Below are positions 26,600 through 34,456 of a stretch of DNA of 64,000 nt, piece after piece. The notes below the pieces were generated by a model, which had not been told where the DNA came from, did no database searches, and saw nothing but the letters and a program-made list of their open reading frames with translations. Position 1 is the stretch's first letter; every line of letters starts with the position of its first letter. The DNA is from Streptomyces sp. CB01249 (GTDB taxonomy: Bacteria > Actinomycetota > Actinomycetes > Streptomycetales > Streptomycetaceae). Location: contig NZ_LISW01000009.1 of assembly GCF_001905735.1 (NCBI RefSeq), forward strand, positions 62,001 through 126,000, read 5' to 3'. The position numbers and the translations under genes are program-made.

Positions 26600-27957
26600 C
26601 CCGCGTCGACGCGCCGGTGGACGCGCACCTGCTGGCCGTACGCGACGGAGACCGCGGGCCGGAGGTGCTGCTGTCCCGGCGGGCCGGAGACGTGTACGCC
26701 AGCGGTCTGTGGCACGCGCCGTCGGGCCATGTGGAGGCCGAGACCGTGGTCGACGCCGTCGTGCGCGAGACGCTGGAGGAGACCGGTCTCGCCCTGGATC
26801 CGGGGGATGTGCGCGCGGCCGTCACGGTGCACCACCGGCCGCCGGTCGGCCGGGCGCGGATCGGGGTGTTCTTCGAGGTGCGCCGGTGGAGCGGCGCGCC
26901 GCGCGTCATGGAGCCGGACAAGTGCGACGCGATGGGGTGGTTCGCGCTGGACGCGCTGCCGGAGCCGATGGTCGCGTACTGCCGGGCGGGGCTGGACGCC
27001 TACCGGGCCGGTGCCCACCTGGCCGTGCACTTCCAGGAACCGGGCGACCCGATCGCGCACGACCCGGCCGTGGACCGGCTGCTGCTGGTTTCCGGCGCCG
27101 CCCCGGAGGGCGCGGTGCGTGCCTTCGCCGAACGGGCGGTGGGGCGGATCACCCGTTGGGCGGACGTCTCCTGGGCGAGAGAGGAGAGCCGCGTCTGGCG
27201 GGCGCACGGCGCCGAGGGCGGCACCTGGTACGTCAAGGTCCACCAGAACGAGCGTTTCCACCGGCGCGAGGTCACTGCGTTACGGGGCTGGGTCACCGGT
27301 CTCGGCGAAGCAGCGCCCCGGCTGGTGGCCGCCGACGACACCCTGCGGGCCGTCGTGCTCACGGCGGTGGGAGGCCGCTCCCTGCACGGTGCCGTCCTGG
27401 CGCCCGAGCAGGAGCGCACGGTGTTCCACCGCATCGGACAGCTCGCGGCCTCCATTCACCACGGCGGCGCCCCGGGCCAACCGGGCGGCGGGGACCTGCC
27501 CGTGGCGAAGCTGGAACGGCACCTGGACGGGGCCCGGCCCCATCTCGCCGCTGAGGACGAGGAGTTCGTCCGTAGCACGGTCGAGAGTGCCGCCGCCGGG
27601 CCCGCCCTGCCGTTAGTCCCCACGCACGGTGACTTCCAGCTGCGCAATCTGCGCTGGGACGAGGGCTCCGGCACGCTGTACGTGATCGACTTCGAGCGCT
27701 CCGAAGAGGGGCCCGCCCTACGGGACTTCGTGCGGCTGTCCGACAGCTGGCACGGCCGTCCCGACCTCCTGGCAGCCGTGATGGACGGCTACGGCCGCCC
27801 GTTCACACCGGAGGAGGAGGCCCAACTCACGGCTCTCTCCGTCCTGGAAGCCGTCTCCGGCATCGCCTACGGCACCGCGCACGACGACCCCGAACTGGTG
27901 GAACGCGGCCTGCGCACCCTGGCCCGGCTCCGTACCGACCAACCCACCGCCCCATGA
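26587..27957 (+). CDS. Nudix hydrolase fused to an aminoglycoside-phosphotransferase-like kinase
   Basis: A 456-residue fusion. The Nudix half (about 1-165) has GHVEAETVVDAVVRETLEET followed by GL. The C-terminal half has the APH/choline-kinase catalytic motif THGDFQLRN near residue 346 and the metal motif VIDFE. Two TTA leucine codons (27280-27282 and 27613-27615) lie in the kinase half; in Streptomyces these need the bldA tRNA, so translation may be limited to later growth. GTG 26587 overlaps the previous gene's end by 13 bases; a TTG at 26596 is an alternative. The Nudix part may act on a nucleotide-activated compound and the kinase on a hydroxyl. Both substrates are unknown. Confidence 0.85.
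   Translation: MDPLTRVDAPVDAHLLAVRDGDRGPEVLLSRRAGDVYASGLWHAPSGHVEAETVVDAVVRETLEETGLALDPGDVRAAVTVHHRPPVGRARIGVFFEVRRWSGAPRVMEPDKCDAMGWFALDALPEPMVAYCRAGLDAYRAGAHLAVHFQEPGDPIAHDPAVDRLLLVSGAAPEGAVRAFAERAVGRITRWADVSWAREESRVWRAHGAEGGTWYVKVHQNERFHRREVTALRGWVTGLGEAAPRLVAADDTLRAVVLTAVGGRSLHGAVLAPEQERTVFHRIGQLAASIHHGGAPGQPGGGDLPVAKLERHLDGARPHLAAEDEEFVRSTVESAAAGPALPLVPTHGDFQLRNLRWDEGSGTLYVIDFERSEEGPALRDFVRLSDSWHGRPDLLAAVMDGYGRPFTPEEEAQLTALSVLEAVSGIAYGTAHDDPELVERGLRTLARLRTDQPTAP
27280..27282 (+). promoter_or_regulatory. TTA (bldA) codon in the Nudix-kinase gene
   Basis: This in-frame leucine codon is codon 232 of the gene starting at 26587. TTA codons are nearly absent from Streptomyces genes and tie translation to the bldA tRNA. 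A second one lies at 27613-27615. Confidence 0.75.
27613..27615 (+). promoter_or_regulatory. Second TTA (bldA) codon in the Nudix-kinase gene
   Basis: In-frame codon 343, three codons before the catalytic HGD motif. Two TTA codons in one gene make bldA dependence more likely than a chance occurrence. Confidence 0.75.
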
Positions 27958-27968
27958 GGAGGAGCACA

Positions 27969-30317
27969 TTGACGTACACCACGCGTGATCAGTGGGAAGA
28001 GCACTTCGGCGAGGGCCGGGGATTCCGGGAGGTCGGCGCGCGAGAGCGGGAGCTGTTCGCCGAACTCACCGGCGGTGGCCGGGCGCTCGATGTGGGGTGC
28101 GGGAACGGCGAGTTGGCCGCGTATCTCGCCTCGCTCGGCTGCACCGTGGACGCCGTCGACTTCGCCGACACCGCGATCGCTCGGGCGCGGGAGGAGCATG
28201 CCGGTGTCGAGGGCGTGCGGTGGCTGTGCCTGGACATCGAGCACGACGATCCGGCGCCGTTGCACGCGGACGGGTACGACGTGGTGGTGTTGCGCCTGGT
28301 CTACCCGTTCCTCAGGGACCGGGACCGCGTGCTGCACGCGTTGGGCGGGCGGCTCCGGGAAGGCGGCGCTCTCGTCGTCATCACCCCGGTGGTGCGGACC
28401 CCGGCGGATGAGCGGCGCGGCATCGCCCTGGACGAGGACGAGATCGCGCTCCTCGGCGCCGCCTGGGAGTCGGTGGAGCGGCTGGACGCGGACGGGATGG
28501 CCTTCCTGGTCCTGCGCGGACTCCGCCCGCCCGGCACCCGGGCCGTCGAGAAGAGGCCTCCCACGGCCCATGCCCTGACCGGCGCGCTCGCGGTCGTCAC
28601 CGACGACTCCGGCAGGGTCCTGCTCGGCCGGTCGCGGCGCGGCATGCTTGAACTTCCCGGCGGCAAGACCCACGGTCCGGAGGGCTTCGCCGAGGCCGCG
28701 GTCCGTGAACTCGCCGAGGAGACGGGCCTGGTGGCCGATCCGGCGGACGCGTACGTGGTGACGATGCTGGTGGACGACAGCCACGGCGTTCCCCGGCTCA
28801 CGGCCGTCGTCCGCCTCACCGCCTGGTCCGGGACACCGGGCAATCCGGAGCAGGACAAGTTCGTCCGCTGGGAGTTCGCGGACCTGCACGCGCTCTCCCG
28901 GATCGGGGACGTCTTCGCCCCGGCCGCCCAGGCCTTGGATGCCGTGTGGCCGGGGGTCGTGCCGGGGCTGCCGCCCGTGGCCTCCTACCCGCTCGCCACG
29001 GGTCGTCCGGCCGTACCGGGTGAGCCGGGTGAGGCCGTCCGGCTGCGCGGTGCGATGGCCGAGACGGTGATCGCGGGCGGGTGGGCCCCGTCCGAGCCCG
29101 TCCGCGAGGCGCTGCGCTCCGTGCCGCGCCATCGGTTCGCCCCGGAAGCGGACCTGGCAACCGCGTACGACGGCGGCGACCGGGCCGTCGTCACCCGGCG
29201 CGACGAGGCAGGGGCGGCCATCAGCTCGGTGTCCGCGGCCTGGCTCCAGGCCGACATGATCGAGAGCCTGCGTCTCCGGCCGGGTGCGCTCGTGTACGAG
29301 GCGGGGTCCGGCGGCTACAACGCCGAGCTGATCGCGCATGTGGCCGGTCCCGAGGGGCGGGTGGTGACCGTCGACATCGACCCCTGGGTCGTACGCCGCA
29401 CCCGCGCGTTCACCACGGAGGCCGGCAGCGGACGGGTCACCGCCGTCGAGGCCGACGCCGCGCTCGGCGCCCCGGCCGGTCTCGTCCCGCGCGGCGGCTT
29501 CGACGCCGCCATGATCACGTACAGCTGCTGGGACATCGCGCCCGCCTGGCGCGAGCAACTGGCCGAAGGCGGGCGCCTCGTCCTGCCGTTGGAGATGGGC
29601 GGCTACAGCCGGGCGGTCGCATTCGAGCGGCGCGGCGACGTGCTCCACGCCCGGGGATTCACGTACTGCGGCTTCGTCCGCGACCAGGGCCGTCAGGCGC
29701 GTTCCGCACCGGTCGTGCCGCTGCTCGGCGGTGCGCTGACGCTCCGTTTCGACGAGGGTGCGGCCGCGGGTACGGACGGTGTGGAGGAGGCGCTGCGCGC
29801 GCCGCGTCACGAGGTCGCGACCGGCGTCACGATGGGGGCCGGGGCGGGTGTCTACTTCGGTTCGTTGCAGTTGTACGCGGCCACCACCCTGCCGGGCTTC
29901 TGCCGGTTGCGCGTCCACGAGGACACGGACGTCGTCGCCGTGGCGAAGGACCGTGACGCACCGGCCGTTCTGGGTGACGCGTCGCTCGCGTACCTGGTCC
30001 ATCTGCCGACCCGGGACGGGGGCAGGGAGTGGGTGGTCCACGCCTTCGGCGCGGAGGGTCCGTGCCTTGCCGAGCTGGTCGCGGCCACGGTACGGGCGTG
30101 GGACCGCCACATCCGCGCCGCCGACGACGACCGGCACGCCGATCCCGTCCTGACCGTCCACCCGGCGGGCACGCCCGACCATCTGCTGCCCGCCGGGGAC
30201 GTCCTGGACAAGGCGTCCTCCCGGCTGGTGTTCCGGTGGCCGGGCCGGGACGGGCGCCTGCCGGGCCCGGCCCGGCGTGCGCCGGACGCGGTGGCGGCGG
30301 CCACGGCAGAATCGTGA
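27969..30317 (+). CDS. Methyltransferase-Nudix-FxLD/isoaspartate methyltransferase fusion
   Basis: A 782-residue three-part protein. An N-terminal class I SAM methyltransferase (ALDVGCGNGELAAYLASLG near residue 40) is followed by a canonical Nudix domain (GGKTHGPEGFAEAAVRELAE followed by ETGL, about 230-255). Then comes a protein-L-isoaspartate methyltransferase-like domain (VYEAGSGGYNAELIAHVAGP near 445; VTVDIDPWVVRR). That last domain resembles the FxLD-system methyltransferases found next to some lanthipeptide genes. The TTG start is chosen because AGGAGGAG lies 4-12 bases upstream; an ATG at 27954 overlapping the previous stop is an alternative. It may O-methylate a nucleotide-linked or peptide substrate. 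The role is inferred. Confidence 0.83.
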   Translation: MTYTTRDQWEEHFGEGRGFREVGARERELFAELTGGGRALDVGCGNGELAAYLASLGCTVDAVDFADTAIARAREEHAGVEGVRWLCLDIEHDDPAPLHADGYDVVVLRLVYPFLRDRDRVLHALGGRLREGGALVVITPVVRTPADERRGIALDEDEIALLGAAWESVERLDADGMAFLVLRGLRPPGTRAVEKRPPTAHALTGALAVVTDDSGRVLLGRSRRGMLELPGGKTHGPEGFAEAAVRELAEETGLVADPADAYVVTMLVDDSHGVPRLTAVVRLTAWSGTPGNPEQDKFVRWEFADLHALSRIGDVFAPAAQALDAVWPGVVPGLPPVASYPLATGRPAVPGEPGEAVRLRGAMAETVIAGGWAPSEPVREALRSVPRHRFAPEADLATAYDGGDRAVVTRRDEAGAAISSVSAAWLQADMIESLRLRPGALVYEAGSGGYNAELIAHVAGPEGRVVTVDIDPWVVRRTRAFTTEAGSGRVTAVEADAALGAPAGLVPRGGFDAAMITYSCWDIAPAWREQLAEGGRLVLPLEMGGYSRAVAFERRGDVLHARGFTYCGFVRDQGRQARSAPVVPLLGGALTLRFDEGAAAGTDGVEEALRAPRHEVATGVTMGAGAGVYFGSLQLYAATTLPGFCRLRVHEDTDVVAVAKDRDAPAVLGDASLAYLVHLPTRDGGREWVVHAFGAEGPCLAELVAATVRAWDRHIRAADDDRHADPVLTVHPAGTPDHLLPAGDVLDKASSRLVFRWPGRDGRLPGPARRAPDAVAAATAES

Positions 30318-30346
30318 CCGTCCAAGTCCCCCTGGAACGGAGAGAG

Positions 30347-31444
30347 ATGACCACCACATCCGCACCCGACGAGACTCCCGGCGTGACGATGAAGGACGAG
30401 GCGTACGGGAAGCTGCGCGCCTCGGCCGCGCTGTGGGCCGGCACCAGTGTGCTGATCACCAACCGGCGTGGGCAGGTCCTGCTCCAGCGTGTCAGCTACC
30501 GGCCCACCCGCCTGCTGCCAGGAGGGGCCGTCGACAAGGGCGAGTCACCGGCCCGGGGCGCCGCCCGCGAGCTGGACGAGGAGCTGGGCGTCAAGGCGAC
30601 CGTCACCCAGGGGCTCGCCGTCGACTGGGTCTCCCCCACCGGCCGGGCCGCGCCCCCGGACCTGCGGTTCCCGGGCGAGCTGCTGCACGTCTTCGACGGG
30701 GGCGTCTGGGACGACGACCGGATCGCGGCCGTCCGGCCCGCCCCGGGCGAGATCGACGGCATCGAGTTCGCCGAACCGGCCGACCTCCCCTCGCTGATGT
30801 CCCCCGGCGATGCCCGCCGCACCCTCTCCGCGCTCCGCGCCCGCATCAACGGCGCCGGTCCCGTGCTCCTGGAGGACGGCCTGCCGATCGCCCCCACCGT
30901 CCTCGACCGGGTCGGTGTCCTGCGCACCGCCCGGGCCCGTCACCACCTGCCCTTCCACGAGGGGCCCGTGCCCGCCGGGCTCGCGGTCCGCCAGTCCTGG
31001 GTCTGGGCCTTCGCCCCGGACGGACGGGTCCTGCTCCTCCTCGAACCGGACACCGGCGCGGCCTGTCTGCCCGGCGGCACGACGGAGCCGGAGGACGGCG
31101 GCGATCCCTGGGTGACCGCCGTCCGGGAATGCCGCGAGGAGGCGACTGCCGAGCTCGGCGACCCCCGATACCTCGGGTACCTGTCCGACGCCGGGCCGTG
31201 CGCGAGGGTCCGTTACGCCGCCGTGCTGGCGAGCCTGGGCGCGGCCGCCGTCGATCCCGCCACCGGTCGGACGTACGTACGCGTTCTGGCCACCCCGGAG
31301 CAGGCCTTGGAGTTCTTCGACTGGGGGCCGTCCGAGGCGGCGGAGCAGCTTGCCGCCGCCCATCGGGGCCGCGCCATGCTCGGCATTCCCAGGGCCGTTC
31401 ACCCCCAGCCCGTCACCGAGATCGTGCGCCCCACCGCCTGGTAG
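30347..31444 (+). CDS. Protein with two tandem Nudix domains
   Basis: A 365-residue protein with two Nudix folds. The first box is perfect (GGAVDKGESPARGAARELDE followed by ELGV, about 58-83), in an IPP-isomerase-like setting (SVLITNRRGQVLLQRVSYRP). The second is looser (GGTTEPEDGGDPWVTAVREC followed by REEA, about 243-265), with an insertion before the REx2EE core. GGAG precedes the ATG. It is the last of four consecutive Nudix genes, only 29 bases after the fusion gene. The substrate is unknown. Confidence 0.83.
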   Translation: MTTTSAPDETPGVTMKDEAYGKLRASAALWAGTSVLITNRRGQVLLQRVSYRPTRLLPGGAVDKGESPARGAARELDEELGVKATVTQGLAVDWVSPTGRAAPPDLRFPGELLHVFDGGVWDDDRIAAVRPAPGEIDGIEFAEPADLPSLMSPGDARRTLSALRARINGAGPVLLEDGLPIAPTVLDRVGVLRTARARHHLPFHEGPVPAGLAVRQSWVWAFAPDGRVLLLLEPDTGAACLPGGTTEPEDGGDPWVTAVRECREEATAELGDPRYLGYLSDAGPCARVRYAAVLASLGAAAVDPATGRTYVRVLATPEQALEFFDWGPSEAAEQLAAAHRGRAMLGIPRAVHPQPVTEIVRPTAW

Positions 31445-31472
31445 CGCTTCACCCGTACCGAATCGAGGCCTC

Positions 31473-31886
31473 ATGACCGCCGTCCCTGTGCCCGCCCGGA
31501 GCGGGCACTGCCAGTGCCGCCACATCACGTACCGGGTGCTGGGCGACCCGATCGACCCGCATCTGTGTTCCTGCCCGCACGACACGCGTATCTCGGGCGC
31601 GCCCGCGGTCCTGTGGGTCGGCTTCGACAGGGACGGGCTGACGTGGACCGGCCCGGGCGGCGAGCCGACCTGGTATGCGACCTGGCCGACGCTGCGCCGG
31701 GGCTTCTGTCCGCGCTGCGGTACGCATCTCGTCTCCGTTGCCGACGACTCCGACGCGGTCATGGTCACCGGATTCAGCCTCACCGACCTGAGCGGCACGG
31801 ACCCCGTCGGGCACTCCTACCGACAGGAGGCCGCTCCTTGGATGGCCATCGCCCTTGCTCAGCCCCCCGTGAACGCGGAGGCGTGA
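31473..31886 (+). CDS. GFA-family zinc protein
   Basis: A 137-residue protein of the glutathione-dependent formaldehyde-activating (GFA) fold. The zinc ligands are visible as GHCQCRHITYRV, CSCPHDTR and FCPRCGTHL. Family members bind glutathione or other thiol adducts; actinobacteria lack glutathione, so the true partner is unclear. It lies 28 bases after the Nudix operon on the same strand and may be co-transcribed. Its last 28 bases overlap the end of the convergent NmrA-type gene. Confidence 0.8.
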   Translation: MTAVPVPARSGHCQCRHITYRVLGDPIDPHLCSCPHDTRISGAPAVLWVGFDRDGLTWTGPGGEPTWYATWPTLRRGFCPRCGTHLVSVADDSDAVMVTGFSLTDLSGTDPVGHSYRQEAAPWMAIALAQPPVNAEA

Positions 31887-32743
31887 TCGGCGGCCCACTG
31901 ACGCAACGTCCGCGGTGGCCTCCCGAGGATGTCGGCCACCGCTGTGGTGAGGTACGCGGGCTGCCCGACCGCCGCGCTCCACGCGCCGAGCAGCATGTCA
32001 ACGGCCGAGCCGGGCACCGTACCCTCCCACAGGCTGCGGAACGCGTCGGGCGTCATCTCCTCGAATGCGATCCGGCGGCCCAGGGCGTCACCGATGACGT
32101 CCAGCTGAGCGGCTTGGGTCAGCGATTCGGGGCCCGTGAGCACGTAGTCGCCTCCGGCGTACCCGTCCTGATGGAGCGTCCGCGCCGCGACGGCCGCGAT
32201 GTCGCGGTCGTCGACCGGTGCCGACTCGGCAGCGCCGTAGGGCCACCGGACGGCCTGCCCGGCCCGGATCGCGGGCGCCCACCAGGCCAGCGCGTTCGAC
32301 GCGAACATCCCCGGCCGGAGGATCGTCGCCTCTAGTCCGGTGGCGGCGATGAGCCGTTCGATTTCGGCGTGCAGCACCGCCATGGGATTGGGCTGCTGGA
32401 AGAAGGGGTGCGGAGTCCGGTGCGGGGAGGAGAGGAAGACGACCCGCCGCACGTGGGCTGCCAGCCGCTCGATGACTGCCTCCGCGGTCCGGGGCGGGGC
32501 GGTCCAGACGAGGAAGACCGCACCGACGCCCTTCAATGCCGGGTCCAGTGACTCGGGCACGGTGAGGTCACCGGCGAAGACCTCGACCTTCGCCGGGAGC
32601 GTCGCCGCCGCTTCGGGGCGACGGATGAGGGCACGGACCGGCACGCCCGCGTCGAGGAGTTCATGGAGGACGACGCGGCCGACCCGGCCCGTCGCGCCGG
32701 TGACGAGCACGGGCGGAGTGTCTGTCTGATTCATGCCGCCCAT
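31859..32743 (-). CDS. NmrA-like NAD(P)-binding protein
   Basis: A 294-residue protein of the atypical short-chain dehydrogenase (NmrA/NAD(P)-binding) group. VLVTGATGRVGRVVLHELLD is the dinucleotide-binding loop, and VVFLSSPHRTPHP, ATILRPGMFASNALAWW and PVDDRDIAAVAARTL are usual family positions. It is divergent from a TetR gene with an inverted repeat in the 54-base gap, so that regulator very likely represses it. A possible -10 (TAACGT) ends 4 bases before the ATG, so the message may be leaderless. Confidence 0.85.
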   Translation of the reverse strand: MGGMNQTDTPPVLVTGATGRVGRVVLHELLDAGVPVRALIRRPEAAATLPAKVEVFAGDLTVPESLDPALKGVGAVFLVWTAPPRTAEAVIERLAAHVRRVVFLSSPHRTPHPFFQQPNPMAVLHAEIERLIAATGLEATILRPGMFASNALAWWAPAIRAGQAVRWPYGAAESAPVDDRDIAAVAARTLHQDGYAGGDYVLTGPESLTQAAQLDVIGDALGRRIAFEEMTPDAFRSLWEGTVPGSAVDMLLGAWSAAVGQPAYLTTAVADILGRPPRTLRQWAADHASAFTGG

Positions 32744-32749
32744 GAAAAC

Positions 32750-32779
32750 GTTACCCGGTTAAAAACACAACCGAGTAAC
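32750..32779. promoter_or_regulatory. TetR operator between NmrA-like and TetR genes
   Basis: GTTACCCGGTT and AACCGAGTAAC form 11-base arms with one mismatch around 8 A-rich bases. A third GTTAC half-site follows at 32784. The site covers the whole divergent promoter region, including a possible leaderless -10 (TACGGT, 32786-32791) for the TetR gene. Confidence 0.7.
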
Positions 32780-32797
32780 AAGTGTTACGGTGGTCAC

Positions 32798-33394
32798 GTG
32801 AGCGAGCCGACGGGGCTGCGGGCCCGCAAGAAGGAGCGGACGCGTGACGCCATCGGCGACGCGGCCGTCTCGCTGTTCCTGGAACGCGGCTTCGACCGCG
32901 TCTCGGTCAACGACATCGCCGCGGCAGCCGAGATCTCCAAGCCCACCCTCTTCCGGTACTTCCCCACCAAGGAAGACCTGGTGCTGCACCGGTTCGCGGA
33001 CCACCAGGGCGAGGCCGCACGCGTCGTGCGCGACCGCGGACCCGGCATCGAGCCGGTGACGGCACTCCACCGGCACTTCCGGACCGGCCTCGACCGGTAC
33101 GACCCCGTCACCGGCCTCAACGATCACCCCGAGGTGGTGGCCTTCCACCGCCTGGTGTTCACCACGCCGAGCCTGGCGGGACGGCTGACGCAGTACCGGC
33201 TGGAGGACGAAGAGGCGCTGGCCGACGCCCTCGGCCAAGGCATCCGGGCGCACCTGCGAGCAGCCCAGGTGCTCGCGGTCCAACGGGTGCTCGCCCGCGC
33301 CAACTGGCAGAAGATCGCCGACGGCCGGACCGCCCACGCCGTCCACCCCGAGGCCATCGCCGACGCCGACGAGGCGTTCAACCACCTGTGGTGA
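32798..33394 (+). CDS. TetR-family regulator
   Basis: A 198-residue TetR regulator. The DNA-binding domain is clear (FLERGFDRVSVNDIAAAAEI followed by SKPTLFRYFPTKEDLV); the rest is the all-helical ligand domain, with the NWQKIADGR segment seen in many TetR_C proteins. The GTG start lies 6 bases after a TACGGT -10, so the transcript may be leaderless. It probably represses itself and the divergent NmrA-like gene. Its 3' end overlaps the convergent HTH gene by 17 bases. Confidence 0.85.
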   Translation: MSEPTGLRARKKERTRDAIGDAAVSLFLERGFDRVSVNDIAAAAEISKPTLFRYFPTKEDLVLHRFADHQGEAARVVRDRGPGIEPVTALHRHFRTGLDRYDPVTGLNDHPEVVAFHRLVFTTPSLAGRLTQYRLEDEEALADALGQGIRAHLRAAQVLAVQRVLARANWQKIADGRTAHAVHPEAIADADEAFNHLW

Positions 33395-33635
33395 CCGAGC
33401 CCGGCGGAGGTTCGCTCCCGGTGGTGGGAATGGAGCCCGGCGCCCAGCCGAGCACTTCTTCGAAGCGGCGGGCCGCGAAGGGAAGGGGAACATCCCCTCG
33501 GTCACTCTCATGAAGCCTGATGGTCGCCTGACTCAACTGGGTACGCCGCGCCAGCTCCCCCACGGACAAGCCCTCGGCTTCCCGCAGCTCCACGAGCGCT
33601 TTCGCCAAGCGCTCGGACTCTTCGCTTCTGCCCAC
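33378..33635 (-). CDS. Small XRE-type HTH protein
   Basis: An 85-residue protein that is mostly one helix-turn-helix of the Cro/XRE type (LREAEGLSVGELARRTQLSQ followed by ATIRLHESDRG), with a flexible Gly/Pro/Thr tail. GTG 33635 has AAGGGG 8 bases upstream; the frame can also start at 33644. It overlaps the TetR gene end tail to tail. The target is unknown; short single-domain XRE proteins often act in phage, toxin or morphological control. Confidence 0.6.
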   Translation of the reverse strand: MGRSEESERLAKALVELREAEGLSVGELARRTQLSQATIRLHESDRGDVPLPFAARRFEEVLGWAPGSIPTTGSEPPPGSVTTGG

Positions 33636-33690
33636 GCGACCCACCCCTTCGTTGCCGCCACCGTTGAGGCCAGGCTACGGCTCGATGGTG

Positions 33691-33721
33691 GGCCCCCGCC
33701 CCGGCTTCCGGGGCGGGGGCC
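33691..33721 (-). terminator. GC-rich hairpin after a secreted-protein gene
   Basis: A perfect 14-base stem with a 3-base loop (arms GGCCCCCGCCCCGG at 33691-33704 and its complement at 33708-33721) lies 10 bases past the stop of the leftward secreted protein. Confidence 0.75.
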
Positions 33722-33731
33722 GGTGCCGGAC

Positions 33732-34286
33732 TCAGCAGGGGCGGATGTGGAAGACGGGGGTCCAGGAGGCGGTCCCGGTGCCCTTGGCGACGTGGGACCA
33801 GCGCTCGCTGCCGTCGCTGTTGTAGAAGCGGGCGCGGGTTCCCGAGGTCTGGTTGTTGTTGAAGGTGCCGTCACCGATGCCGTTGAAGTCGTAGTAACCG
33901 CAGCGGTAGTAGTCGTAGTTGACGCCGCGCCCGTCCGTGATGCACAGATGCCCGTTGCCGCAGGCCAGGGCCGTGCGGGGCGATGCCAGGTCGCGGGTTT
34001 CGGACTGCCCGGGGGCCGGGAGCGTGACGGTGCCGCCGGGGATGTCGAGGGTGTTCGCGGAGGTCTGGCGGGCCCGGGGTTCCTGGGCGCGTACCGCGTC
34101 GACCTGTCGCTGGAGCTCCCCGGCCTGCGCGTCGGTGAGGCCGGCGGCCCGCGTCTGCGCGGCGTAGGTCTGCTGTCCGGTCGGGGCGGCGGGGGTCATG
34201 GCGTGAGCGGACAGGGTGGGACCGGCGACCAGGGCCGCGGCGGCGGCCATCAGTCCGGCGGTACGGCGGAACGAGACACGCTTCAA
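33732..34286 (-). CDS. Secreted crystallin/inhibitor-like protein
   Basis: A 184-residue exported protein. A basic start (LKRVSFRRTAG) and hydrophobic stretch ending LSAHA form the signal peptide. A propeptide-like helical part (LTDAQAGELQRQVDAVRAQE) precedes a C-terminal beta domain with four cysteines and many Tyr/Asn/Gly residues (NYDYYRCGYYDFNGIGDGTF, NNNQTSGTRARFYNSDGSER). This looks like the beta/gamma-crystallin or I36 inhibitor fold. The TTG start has GAGGAG 7-12 bases upstream. A strong terminator follows. The function is unknown. Confidence 0.7.
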   Translation of the reverse strand: MKRVSFRRTAGLMAAAAALVAGPTLSAHAMTPAAPTGQQTYAAQTRAAGLTDAQAGELQRQVDAVRAQEPRARQTSANTLDIPGGTVTLPAPGQSETRDLASPRTALACGNGHLCITDGRGVNYDYYRCGYYDFNGIGDGTFNNNQTSGTRARFYNSDGSERWSHVAKGTGTASWTPVFHIRPC

Positions 34287-34456
34287 GGTCTTCTCCTCGG
34301 GTTGGCCGTGCGCCTCTTTGAGGTGCACGGCCAACCTTTCCAACTGGCCCCCGTTTCAAGGGACATAGCGGCGAGGTTCACCGTTGAGTGGTGCAGATGC
34401 CTTTTTTCGCACGCGCAGGAATCCACCGCGCGTCTGTGTCAATCCCCGCCGAAGGT

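Noticed and set aside
27867..30365. An 830-codon antisense frame across the methyltransferase-Nudix gene
   Set aside because: The composition is Arg/Pro/Gly-rich without motifs, and the sense strand has three complete catalytic domains.
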